Positions 35,880 through 43,714 of a stretch of DNA of 64,000 nt are shown piece by piece; within the stretch, counting starts at the first letter, position 1, and each line of letters starts with the position of its first letter. The position numbers and the translations under genes were made by a program. Source of the DNA: Sebaldella termitidis ATCC 33386 (GTDB taxonomy: Bacteria > Fusobacteriota > Fusobacteriia > Fusobacteriales > Leptotrichiaceae); contig NC_013517.1 of NCBI RefSeq assembly GCF_000024405.1, forward strand, positions 3,937,989-4,001,988, in the 5' to 3' direction. Under the pieces are notes generated by a model, which saw only the letters and a list, made by a program, of their open reading frames with translations, was not told where the DNA came from and ran no database searches.

Positions 35880-37514
35880 TCACATCCCATTCTTTAACTT
35901 ATACCAATAATCTAATTCTTCTTTTAAAATCCTCAACTCATTTTGACTCCAACCAAACATTTTTTTATGTCTATACATGAAATCTCTCACTTGCCATTCC
36001 ATTTGATTAACATAATTATTACCGTAACCAACAGAAGCTTTTAACGGAATATTATTTCCTTGTGCTACCCTAACTTGAGTTCCATGTAAAAATTCTTCAA
36101 CTACAGTTAGTTTAGCTGCTTTCTCTCTTAAAAGAATATTTGTATTTCCTTCCCCTCCCGCAACACCTTCGGCATTCATTAATTCTGTTAAATAAACATA
36201 ATCATCAGTACCTTCTTTTGCAATAACAACATCCCTTCTTAATTTAACTTTTTCTAATAATTCATCAGAAACAACTTCTGTTCCTCTAATTTTAGAAGAT
36301 TTCAAAGAACTATTATTAAGTATTTTTTCATCCTTAGATTTACTACCAGTCTTAACCTTACCCTTTGTCGACATATCTAAAGCTTTTACCATTTGATAAT
36401 ATCCATATACCTCATTATATGCTGACATCCCATCATTAGCCGTTTTCCTTAACATATATGCCGCTTTTCCATCATCACTTAATGAATTTACTATCTGAGC
36501 CGATTCCATTGGATCATAATTTGTATACCCTCCTGCATATGCTGCCTGTAATGGATGGTATCCCAATACACCAGGAAGCATTTTTTTGTTCTGACAATCC
36601 ATTCCTTTTTCCCAAAGTTCTGTTATTCCTTCTTTACTTGTTCCCCTGCTAAAGAAATCTCCTATTGTCATATCTGGTAACACTGAACGGATATCTCTTA
36701 CTTTAGTTTCTATATAATAACCTGCTGCAAATAAAGGATTTGTTAAAGCCATTAATCCTGATATCCTTCGCGGTTCTAAATCTACCTTATTAGGGTTTTC
36801 CTGCATTTTAGCATAAATATCTCTTAAATTCACGTTTTTTATATCCTGCCAGTTATCAGCTTCATATATTTGCTTGCTTCTCTGTAATTGAGCCAGTTCC
36901 TCTCTTGGATCATAACCTGTCTGCATGTACATATAAGAGTTTCCTTTATTATTTCTTTCCATGTCTCTTACAGTACTTCTCAGCCTATTCTCTTCATTTG
37001 TAAAATATTCAGTCATTGCTCCGGCAAACATTCCTATTAAAGACTTTACAGCCATATCAGATAAATTTTCCATACTGTCTTTCATCTGTTCTACTGTGTC
37101 TGCAAAATCTCCAAATAATTCTGTCATTGCTGAAGCATAATCAATCTGTCTACTATCGGAAATTGTTATCCTGCCGCCATACGGGCAAAAACAATAACTA
37201 TCTTCCAATAATGCCTCACTTCCTGCAAGTATTACTTTTGAATAAGTCTCAAACCAGATCAAAAACTGACCATATAAATCTGATTCCATTTTACACTTTC
37301 CCGTAACACTGCAGCTGCCAAATGATTTAATATGCTTTCCTGCAACATTGTCTGCTTGACTTGCTACATAATATCCCTGTAACTTAATATTCTTTGGTGA
37401 TACCTCAAATTTACTTTCAAATTCTCCTTTATCACAGATAAGTTCACTTCCAAGAATTAAGTATTCTTTATTTTCTCTACTAATTAAACTACGCCCCTTT
37501 CTATATTTTCTCAT
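35880..37514 (-). CDS. DUF4280 (PAAR-like) polymorphic toxin with a putative zincin-like C-terminal domain
   Basis: Residues about 15-125 form a DUF4280 PAAR-like domain: LGSELICDKGEFESKF, HIKSFGSCSVTGKCKM and EDSYCFCPYGGRITISDSRQ. These domains cap spike complexes of type VI or extracellular contractile injection systems. The middle (130-400) is a helical linker. The C-terminal 120 residues contain AAKLTVVEEFLHGTQVRVAQ. The EExxH arrangement resembles, from memory, the zinc-peptidase toxin tips of polymorphic toxins, so a metallopeptidase-like or related activity is possible. No ribosome site precedes the ATG. No injection-system genes are in the window. Two small genes behind it look like immunity genes. 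Confidence 0.75.
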   Translation of the reverse strand: MRKYRKGRSLISRENKEYLILGSELICDKGEFESKFEVSPKNIKLQGYYVASQADNVAGKHIKSFGSCSVTGKCKMESDLYGQFLIWFETYSKVILAGSEALLEDSYCFCPYGGRITISDSRQIDYASAMTELFGDFADTVEQMKDSMENLSDMAVKSLIGMFAGAMTEYFTNEENRLRSTVRDMERNNKGNSYMYMQTGYDPREELAQLQRSKQIYEADNWQDIKNVNLRDIYAKMQENPNKVDLEPRRISGLMALTNPLFAAGYYIETKVRDIRSVLPDMTIGDFFSRGTSKEGITELWEKGMDCQNKKMLPGVLGYHPLQAAYAGGYTNYDPMESAQIVNSLSDDGKAAYMLRKTANDGMSAYNEVYGYYQMVKALDMSTKGKVKTGSKSKDEKILNNSSLKSSKIRGTEVVSDELLEKVKLRRDVVIAKEGTDDYVYLTELMNAEGVAGGEGNTNILLREKAAKLTVVEEFLHGTQVRVAQGNNIPLKASVGYGNNYVNQMEWQVRDFMYRHKKMFGWSQNELRILKEELDYWYKLKNGM

Positions 37515-37832
37515 TTTATTTTTTTAAATTATAACTTAAAAAATATATATTTACAATTTTTTATCAAGAGAAAAATAAAAAAATTTAAATGAAATATTTT
37601 AATTTTTATAAAAATATATTTTATTGGATATTTTTATATATAACAAAAGCCTATTTTATAAATTTCTCGCAAATCTATAAAATAAGCTCTTAAGTCTATT
37701 AAAAGTATCCAGATGATCTCAGACAAATTGAATTTTTTAAGCATTTCCTAGAAACTAGACACTACAGTCATAAAAATATTGATCTTATAAAATTAAAGAA
37801 CGAAAGAACTATTATCTGCTGATATCTCTGAA
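37515..37832. other. Gene-free stretch between the toxin and a secreted protein
   Basis: About 320 AT-rich bases with one hairpin (37643-37687). I see no promoter of quality for the toxin gene except a TATAAT-like word about 20 bases before its start. Confidence 0.6.
37643..37687 (-). terminator. Terminator downstream of the 201-residue secreted protein
   Basis: On the minus strand GCTTATTTTATA and TATAAAATAGGC pair with one G-U and are followed by TTTTG. It lies about 145 bases after the stop. Confidence 0.55.
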
Positions 37833-38438
37833 TCAAATATTACCTTCTTCACTTGTTTTGAAATATCTTTTATTCAATGATTCCATCATATAAAAAATTG
37901 CAGGATAAAGTCTTTGTATTAAATCACTGTTATCTTCCATATCCCACTTTTCTTTCTTAATCATGTTCATTTTTATTACTTCTTCTTTTATTTCAAAATC
38001 ATTTCCGGCTATATCTGTTATAATATTATAGACATTTTTTTTATAAGTTTTTTCATCAATTTCTTCCATATCATACTTCATTAATTCCAGAACTTCTCTT
38101 TCCATTATTTGTCTGTATTTTTCCTCAGAAATATCTCTATATATTTTATATACAGCTTTAACTGTCAGAATACTTCTATTTCCCTGTTCTTCCACATCTA
38201 AAACAATATATTTATTCCCGTCAGAAAAAATTCTGTGTACATCCAGATATTCACTGGCTTTTACTAACTCTTCCAAAGCATTTGTCATTTCTTTATCATT
38301 TTTATATTTTTCATAATCACCTGTTAGTGCCACTTCTATTATTTTATCAAAGACTCTTTTTGATTCATACTGATCTAAATCTTTTCCTATTCCGATACTT
38401 CCTATTACTAACAATAAGATTGCTATAATTTTTTTCAT
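37833..38438 (-). CDS. Secreted protein of unknown function
   Basis: The 201-residue protein has a signal peptide (MKKIIAILLLVIGSIGIGKD). The mature region is charged and mixed alpha/beta (NKYIVLDVEEQGNRSILTVK, YRDISEEKYRQIMEREVLEL). No family is recognised. AGGAGG precedes the ATG. It stands alone upstream of the toxin gene on the same strand, separated by a terminator, so a link to the toxin is possible but unsupported. Confidence 0.75.
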   Translation of the reverse strand: MKKIIAILLLVIGSIGIGKDLDQYESKRVFDKIIEVALTGDYEKYKNDKEMTNALEELVKASEYLDVHRIFSDGNKYIVLDVEEQGNRSILTVKAVYKIYRDISEEKYRQIMEREVLELMKYDMEEIDEKTYKKNVYNIITDIAGNDFEIKEEVIKMNMIKKEKWDMEDNSDLIQRLYPAIFYMMESLNKRYFKTSEEGNI

Positions 38439-38593
38439 TATTCCTCCTGAAATTACTTTTATTTATTTTGTCATGTTTATTTAAAAGTGTCAATCAATGA
38501 AACAGTTTTAATTCTTAAAAATCCACTAAAATTAAACTAGATATCTAAAGATGTCTATTTATAGCACAATATTTATAAACATAATTCCAAAAT

Positions 38594-38640
38594 AAAAAAA
38601 CTTATTTTACAAAGCTCTTGAAGCCTTTTAAAATAAGTTT
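38594..38640 (-). terminator. Terminator of the Ser/Phe tRNA transcript
   Basis: AAACTTATTTTA and TAAAATAAGTTT are perfectly complementary around a 19-base loop, with a T run on the minus strand, 25 bases after tRNA-Phe. Confidence 0.8.
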
Positions 38641-38665
38641 TTGTTGATAGTCTGTGGATTCTACA

Positions 38666-38741
38666 TGGTGCCCAGACGCGGAATCGAACCACGGACACAG
38701 GGATTTTCAGTCCCTTGCTCTACCGACTGAGCTATCTGGGC
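38666..38741 (-). tRNA. tRNA-Phe (GAA)
   Basis: A full cloverleaf of 76 bases includes an encoded CCA, the anticodon loop CTGAAAA giving GAA and the T loop GGTTCGATTCC. It is four bases after tRNA-Ser on the same transcript. Confidence 0.97.
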
Positions 38742-38745
38742 ATAA

Positions 38746-38833
38746 TGGCGGAAGAACTGGGACTCGAACCCAGACACCTTGCGGTTTCGCCGGTTTTCAA
38801 GACCGGTTCCTTAGCCAATTCGGACATTCTTCC
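38746..38833 (-). tRNA. tRNA-Ser (TGA)
   Basis: An 88-base class II tRNA with a long variable arm, anticodon loop CTTGAAA (TGA) and encoded CCA. It is the first gene of the Ser-Phe pair. Confidence 0.97.
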
Positions 38834-38872
38834 ATATTTTTATAACTGCATAATGTTTAACAGAACCCATAT

Positions 38873-38901
38873 AATATACCAAAAAATAAGCTTGATGTCA
38901 A
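38873..38901 (-). promoter_or_regulatory. Promoter of the Ser/Phe tRNA pair
   Basis: TTGACA (38896-38901), 17 bases, TATATT (38873-38878) on the minus strand, about 40 bases from tRNA-Ser. Confidence 0.8.
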
Positions 38902-38984
38902 GAGAAAAAAACAAAAAAATTCATAAATCCAACAAAACCCTTTAAAATCAACATTTAATATCCTTTATACATTTTATCTCAAAA

Positions 38985-39020
38985 CAAAAAAACAGGGTAA
39001 ATCTCCTCTCCCTGTTTTTT
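38985..39020 (-). terminator. Terminator of ung
   Basis: AACAGGG and CCCTGTT pair around a 12-base loop with A and T runs outside, about 45 bases beyond the ung stop. Confidence 0.85.
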
Positions 39021-39061
39021 CTATATAAATCATCATAAAATTTAGTAATCAAAATCCAATA

Positions 39062-39712
39062 TTACCAATTAATCGGTTTTTTTCCGGCTTCTTCCAGGTA
39101 TTCATTAATTCTGCTGAACGGCTTACTGCCAAAAAATCCTGTATGTGCAGACAGCGGACTTGGATGGACCCCCTCAATAATTTTATGCTTCGGATTAGTA
39201 ATTAAAGGTACTTTCTTTTTGGCATCCCCGCCCCAAAGTACGAATATCACCTGTTCATCCTTGTCATTTAGTTTTTTTATAATAGTATCAGTAAAAGTTT
39301 CCCAGCCTTTTTTTCTGTGCGAAGCAGCCTTTCCAGCCTGAACTGTTAATACAGTATTCAAAAGCAGTACTCCCTGCTCTGCCCAGTCTGTAAGATTACG
39401 TTCTGTTCTTTCTATATCAAGATCTGTTTTAAGCTCCTTGAACATATTACGAAGTGAAGGGGGAAATTTTGCTTTTTCCGACTCTATAGAAAAACTTAAG
39501 CCGTGTGCCTGATGCGGTCCGTGATATGGATCCTGCCCCAGAATAATTACATTTGTACCTTCATAACTGGTCAAATCTAATGCATTATATAAATTTTTTC
39601 TTTCAGGATAAATTTCATTCTCTTCATATTCTTTATCCAGAAATTCTTCCAGCTTTTTAAAATATTCTTTCTCTTTTTCTTCTTCCAGTAATTTTTTCCA
39701 TGTATCTGTCAT
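39062..39712 (-). CDS. ung: Uracil-DNA glycosylase, family 1
   Basis: It removes uracil from DNA to start base-excision repair. The 216-residue protein has all family 1 motifs. GQDPYHGPHQAHGLSFS carries the catalytic Asp61. LLLNTVLTV forms the uracil pocket. HPSPLSAHTGFFGSKPFS is the minor-groove loop with the catalytic His. AGGAGGG precedes the ATG. It is monocistronic, with its own terminator. Confidence 0.98.
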   Translation of the reverse strand: MTDTWKKLLEEEKEKEYFKKLEEFLDKEYEENEIYPERKNLYNALDLTSYEGTNVIILGQDPYHGPHQAHGLSFSIESEKAKFPPSLRNMFKELKTDLDIERTERNLTDWAEQGVLLLNTVLTVQAGKAASHRKKGWETFTDTIIKKLNDKDEQVIFVLWGGDAKKKVPLITNPKHKIIEGVHPSPLSAHTGFFGSKPFSRINEYLEEAGKKPINW

Positions 39713-39929
39713 TTTTAACTGCCCTCCTGAATTTTATTTGGAAACTGTTGATTCCATAACAAAACCATACCAAAATATCATTTTTTTATGTTCTGATATT
39801 CAAGAATGCTTTCATAATATATAATTTTATCCCAACCTATTTTTTTTGTCAAATAAATTCCAGTTTTTGCTGTACTATTTACTTAATAAAATATTGCCTC
39901 TATAATCTGTCATTATTATTTCTTTTTTA

Positions 39930-40238
39930 TCATCCATATGCCATTATTATTCTTGCTGCTATTCCCGGAGTAATTATTTTATCACTCCAAACAGGACATT
40001 TTATTCTTTGCCAGCCGATAAATTTTTTCCCGGAAAAAAATTTGCCGGAAGTTATAGTAAAAAAATCACTTCCTATAAGATAGTGACCTGCTTCTTTTCT
40101 GTTTTCAGATATAATATAAAGTGTAAGTCCGTAAAGATTCTTATCTATTATACCTGCACTATACCAGTCATTTTTTACATACCAGTAAAATATTCCATGT
40201 TCTGTTTTCAAAATGCGTTTTCCTTTTTTGCTGACCAT
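39930..40238 (-). CDS. Conserved-looking hypothetical protein
   Basis: The 102-residue product has a basic N-terminus and a strand-rich body (GIFYWYVKNDWYSAGIIDKN, YGLTLYIISENRK). It then has GWQRIKCP and a final ITPGIAARIIM. I recall similar stand-alone proteins but no function. There is no signal peptide. AGGAGGG precedes the ATG. It has no operon partner and no clear terminator. Confidence 0.7.
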   Translation of the reverse strand: MVSKKGKRILKTEHGIFYWYVKNDWYSAGIIDKNLYGLTLYIISENRKEAGHYLIGSDFFTITSGKFFSGKKFIGWQRIKCPVWSDKIITPGIAARIIMAYG

Positions 40239-40250
40239 AGTCCCTCCTAA

Positions 40251-40711
40251 ATTATTCTATTTTTCACTATTTATTGTAAAAAAATCTTTTTTTATCATAT
40301 AAAGTCACTTTTATCTTAAGCTACGCTCCCCAAACACCAAGAAATACAATTCTCTCATACTCTCAGAACGAAAAAAACGCTGATTCTCGCCATTTTTCAG
40401 CACACAGACTGACAAGAGGTCCTATAGACAAAGTAAACCCTTTAAAAATAAAAAAAGATTATTAATTCTAATAATCGATACACTATTTTCTAAAAATATA
40501 AATAAAGCCTGAACATAAAATGCTGAACTTTATCAAATAAAAAAATCACCGTAGTTTATCTCCAATATCAGTATATGTACCAATATATTATAAACTTTGG
40601 TATACCCTGGTCCTTAAATAAATAATGTTACCGTAAATTTCCTTTTCTATATAAATATTAAATCATCTATGCAATATGATTTTATCACTCTCTATTTAAA
40701 AAATCAAATTA
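40251..40711. other. Gene-poor region with a GC-richer island and a direct repeat copy
   Basis: About 460 bases. Bases 40321-40440 are visibly less AT-rich than the flanks. On the minus strand they hold a GCTGA...TCAGC hairpin followed by seven T, like a terminator without an obvious gene. Bases 40555-40608 are a copy of the tRNA-Glu trailer. No protein gene is convincing. Confidence 0.5.
40555..40608. repeat. 54-bp direct repeat, copy A (tRNA-Glu trailer duplicate)
   Basis: This sequence matches 42130-42183 at 51 of 54 positions; the three differences are all transitions. A second short block just upstream (AAAAAATCACCGTA) also recurs near 42100 as AAAAAATCGCCGTA. The last 11 bases correspond to the 3' end of tRNA-Glu, but no tRNA body follows here. 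Confidence 0.85.
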
Positions 40712-40726
40712 TTGGAGCAGACAAAA

Positions 40727-40960
40727 TTGACTAAAGATAAAATGAATGCACTTTTTAAAAAGTCACAGCAAATTGTAAATTGGATGAATAAACTTGAAAT
40801 TCAGAAATATCATAGATATTCTGTCACGGATACTGGCGCTGAGAATTTTCTTGTATTATCCGGAATTTCAATTACTTCTTCATTGTTCAATACTTACCTT
40901 GGAAATGATTTAAGTAAATTCATACCTAGGACTGCTGTTGAAATTATGGAAAAATTTTAG
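40727..40960 (+). CDS. Small hypothetical protein, possibly a gene fragment
   Basis: The frame from TTG 40727 (GGAG nine bases upstream) gives 77 residues. They include NALFKKSQQIVNWMNKLEIQ and LSGISITSSLFNTYLGNDL. There is no signal peptide or recognised domain. An in-frame TTG at 40712 gives 82 residues but lacks a ribosome site. It lies inside the interval bounded by the 54-bp repeats. Its composition and isolation suggest a remnant, and it may not be expressed. Confidence 0.4.
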   Translation: MTKDKMNALFKKSQQIVNWMNKLEIQKYHRYSVTDTGAENFLVLSGISITSSLFNTYLGNDLSKFIPRTAVEIMEKF

Positions 40961-41040
40961 AATAATATTGAAAATTTTTATTCTTTATTTACTAAAAAGT
41001 ACTGACTATATACTAGCTTCTGTATTTTTTATCCCGATAT

Positions 41041-41065
41041 ATAAAAAGAACCCTTTCAGGTTCTT
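41041..41065 (-). terminator. Terminator of the two-gene membrane-protein operon
   Basis: AAGAACC-N6-GGTTCTT followed by TTTTTAT on the minus strand, 15 bases after the stop. Confidence 0.85.
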
Positions 41066-41080
41066 CTCGGCCGTCTAGCC

Positions 41081-41458
41081 TCATTCATTACTCGCTGTTT
41101 CTTCTTTTTTCCCTATTATTTCAATAAAAAAGTACACTATTGGCACTATTGTATATAAAAAATACATTCCTACCAAATAAAGTATCTTAGCAGTATCTCC
41201 TATTCTTTTATTTTTTACAATACATATTATAAAAATTATTAGTGTCAAATAAATTGAAATATTCATTAAAAGTCCAAAGATTATTAAAAATACTGCAAAA
41301 AAGATAAATTCTCTTCCGTCAGAATAAGCCAGTGAACCGTCTATTGCACCAAATATTATTTTCGCATAGAATAATAGTATTATCCCTATAAAAAGAGTTG
41401 TTACCACTAATGGAGAAAAAGATAACACCCCAAGCCATATTTTTTTAGTTTTACTCAT
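41081..41458 (-). CDS. Membrane protein of unknown function
   Basis: The 125-residue protein has three strongly hydrophobic segments (about 8-35, 50-80 and 90-117) and a short Lys/Glu-rich tail. AGGGGTG lies upstream of the ATG. It is 20 bases after the next membrane protein gene and shares its transcript. No family recognised. It lies within the repeat-bounded interval next to tRNA-Glu. Confidence 0.7.
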   Translation of the reverse strand: MSKTKKIWLGVLSFSPLVVTTLFIGIILLFYAKIIFGAIDGSLAYSDGREFIFFAVFLIIFGLLMNISIYLTLIIFIICIVKNKRIGDTAKILYLVGMYFLYTIVPIVYFFIEIIGKKEETASNE

Positions 41459-41478
41459 CTTACACCCCTATTTTCATC

Positions 41479-41862
41479 CTAATATCCTTGTGAAGCAGCA
41501 ACTATTGTGATTATCATTATTACTACCATAAGTAATATGTATAATACTATCCATATTACAAATCCTATTAACATTAACTTCATTCCTTTTGCAAGACCTG
41601 CAATTGCCTCTCTCAGACTCTCGCCGCTTTCATTTCTTGAAGTATCCCCAAAAGCTCCTCCTGATTTAAATATATTCAAAGCTCCTATTATATAAGGCAC
41701 TCCTGCTGCTGCCCCTATTATCGTCAAGCACATTATCGCACCGCTAATTATTGTTAAAACTCCCATAATTTGCTGAACCAGTCCTATAAACTTTAACTGT
41801 TTAGGCAATGCTTCGTCTACAGCAATTATGATCTCTCCTTTTTTCTCTAACATTTCGTCCAT
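41479..41862 (-). CDS. DUF5362-like membrane protein
   Basis: The 127-residue protein has hydrophobic segments at about 30-50, 55-65 and 92-122. A soluble insert between them reads SGGAFGDTSRNESGESLREA. The layout (QLKFIGLVQQIMGVLTIISG then a long C-terminal helix) resembles the DUF5362 membrane proteins of unknown function. GGAGG lies close to the ATG. It is the first gene of a two-gene operon of membrane proteins. Confidence 0.7.
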   Translation of the reverse strand: MDEMLEKKGEIIIAVDEALPKQLKFIGLVQQIMGVLTIISGAIMCLTIIGAAAGVPYIIGALNIFKSGGAFGDTSRNESGESLREAIAGLAKGMKLMLIGFVIWIVLYILLMVVIMIITIVAASQGY

Positions 41863-42129
41863 TCTTCCTCCTAAACTTTTATATACACTTATTTAAAATG
41901 CATTTGAGTATAACATATTTTATAAAAAAAAGAAATCTGAAATTAATCAGGTTTATCTTCTTCTCTTTTATCCTACTCTTTAAAATACCCTTTTTAAAAA
42001 TCTCTAGGTATTATTATTCCTATATTTTTGATATATTTCCAGTATTGACAAAAACATCATATCAATATATCAATTGTTCCAAACAGAAATTTTAAATAAA
42101 AAAATCGCCGTAAATCCAAACAGCGAATA

Positions 42130-42172
42130 TTTATCTCCAATATCGGTATATGTACCAATACATTATAAACTT

Positions 42173-42183
<11 letters not shown>
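42130..42183. repeat. 54-bp direct repeat, copy B, overlapping the 3' end of tRNA-Glu
   Basis: It pairs with copy A at 40555-40608. The rightmost 11 bases belong to tRNA-Glu and the rest is the trailer before the hairpin that ends the tRNA transcript. The two copies bound a 1.5-kb interval with three small genes. Confidence 0.85.
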
Positions 42184-42247
<64 letters not shown>

Positions 42248-42250
42248 AAA

Positions 42251-42327
42251 TGGTGGATCCGACTGGGATCGAACCAGTGACCACTCGGTTATGAGCCGAG
42301 TGCTCTAACCACCTGAGCTACGGATCC
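42251..42327 (-). tRNA. tRNA with CAT anticodon (elongator Met or Ile2)
   Basis: A 77-base tRNA with loop CTCATAA. It is not the initiator type. Whether it reads AUG or, after lysidine modification, AUA cannot be settled by eye. Confidence 0.93.
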
Positions 42328-42338
42328 ATAATTTTGTA

Positions 42339-42415
<77 letters not shown>

Positions 42416-42428
42416 AAAATTATTTTTT

Positions 42429-42504
42429 TGGTGAGCCATACTGGAATCGAACCAGTGACACCATGATTAAAAGTCATGTGCTCTACCGACTGAGCTAATG
42501 GCTC
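42429..42504 (-). tRNA. tRNA-Lys (TTT)
   Basis: A 76-base cloverleaf with anticodon loop CTTTTAA and encoded CCA. Confidence 0.97.
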
Positions 42505-42507
42505 TTA

Positions 42508-42583
42508 TGGAGCGGGAGACGAGGGTCGAACTCGCGACATTCAGCTTGGAAGGCTGACGCTCTACCAACTGAGCTACTCCCGC
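42508..42583 (-). tRNA. tRNA-Gly (TCC)
   Basis: A 76-base cloverleaf with anticodon loop CTTCCAA and encoded CCA. Confidence 0.97.
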
Positions 42584-42603
42584 ATATAAGTGTTGTATTT
42601 TTT

Positions 42604-42680
<77 letters not shown>

Positions 42681-42726
42681 TCAAAGTATCTTCTGTCCCA
42701 TTACTCAGCAACATGTAATTCTCCGA

Positions 42727-42816
42727 TGGTGCCTCGGGCCGGACTTGAACCGGCACGGTGATATTCACCACAGGATTTTAAGTCCTGTGCGTCTACCGAT
42801 TTCGCCACCAAGGCAC
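42727..42816 (-). tRNA. tRNA-Leu (TAA)
   Basis: A 90-base class II tRNA with a long variable arm, loop CTTAAAA and encoded CCA. It is the first gene of the cluster. Confidence 0.97.
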
Positions 42817-42829
42817 ACAGACAAGAAGT

Positions 42830-42858
42830 ATTATATAGCATCTAGCTTCAGAAGTCAA
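42830..42858 (-). promoter_or_regulatory. Promoter of the seven-tRNA cluster
   Basis: TTGACT (42853-42858), 17 bases, TATAAT (42830-42835) on the minus strand, 13 bases before tRNA-Leu. Confidence 0.85.
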
Positions 42859-42954
42859 CAGATTTCTTACTTAATTTAGCATTAAAAAGATCATTGTTTT
42901 ATCAAAGCCTTAAAATTCAATACTTCCCGGAGAAAATTTTTTTTCATTTTTTTG

Positions 42955-43527
42955 TTATTTTTTGAAAAAATCCACTGCTTTCCATATGCTGGGAACCGAA
43001 AAAGTCACCAGTGACATTTTTATTAAGTCACCTATTACAAACGGATACAGCCCCATTTCAAGAACATTCGCCTTTATAAAAAATGATAAATGAATCATAC
43101 CGCATAAATACATAGCTGTTTCTGCAAGAAGCATTATTCCGAAAGTTTTAATATATGATTTCCCCCAACCTTTTTCAGTAAGGTAACCGCATATCAAAAC
43201 CATGAAAACATACCCTATAAGATATCCTCCTGTAGGTTTCAGAAACAGAATACTTGGTCCTGCAGTGCTGAAAAAAGGCAGTCCTGCCATCCCGGCAGCA
43301 AGATATGAACCTATAGTTTTCAATCCCAGTTTCCTTCCATAAACCAGTCCGATCATAAGGACACCGAATGTCTGCCCTGTAATTGGAACAGGAGTAAACG
43401 GAAGCATAATTGATATTCTTGCTGTCATGCCCAGAAAAACTGCTCCTGAAATTATTAGCAATAATTCTGTCATTCTGCTTTCGCTTTTTTCTTTTATTAT
43501 CTTATTAATTAAAATATTTTCTCTCAC
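42955..43527 (-). CDS. bioY: Biotin transporter BioY (ECF S-component)
   Basis: BioY is the membrane S-component that binds biotin for ECF-type uptake. The 190-residue protein has six hydrophobic segments. Family motifs are PFTPVPITGQTFGVLMIGLV near the N-terminus, LPFFSTAGPSILFLKPTGGY and GDLIKMSLVT near the end. The start is GTG at 43527, ten bases after AAAGGTG. No energising EcfAT genes or biotin genes are nearby, so it probably shares a distant module. No clear biotin regulatory site seen. Confidence 0.94.
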   Translation of the reverse strand: MRENILINKIIKEKSESRMTELLLIISGAVFLGMTARISIMLPFTPVPITGQTFGVLMIGLVYGRKLGLKTIGSYLAAGMAGLPFFSTAGPSILFLKPTGGYLIGYVFMVLICGYLTEKGWGKSYIKTFGIMLLAETAMYLCGMIHLSFFIKANVLEMGLYPFVIGDLIKMSLVTFSVPSIWKAVDFFKK

Positions 43528-43654
43528 TTAAATCACACCTTTCTTGAGAATAACAAGTGTATTTTATCAATTTATCCGCTTAATGTCAAATCGGCTGCTA
43601 ATCCAGATATATCAGACTTTTCCGAGCTCCTGAATTCTCCCATTGTTTTCAATA

Positions 43655-43696
43655 ATGGAAAAGACCGGCATCATATCTCATATATAATACCGGTCT
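43655..43696 (-). terminator. Terminator of the Aas-like gene
   Basis: AGACCGG and CCGGTCT pair around a 21-base AT loop and are followed by TTTTCC on the minus strand. Confidence 0.7.
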
Positions 43697-43714
43697 GATT
43701 ATTCATATATTTTT

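Noticed and set aside
38654-38945. Plus-strand frames over the tRNA-Phe/Ser genes
   Set aside because: They read through tRNA genes antisense and are not coding.
41898-42095. Plus-strand frame of 65 residues beside the tRNA cluster
   Set aside because: Phe/Ile/Lys-rich by AT content, no ribosome site, antisense to likely transcript ends.
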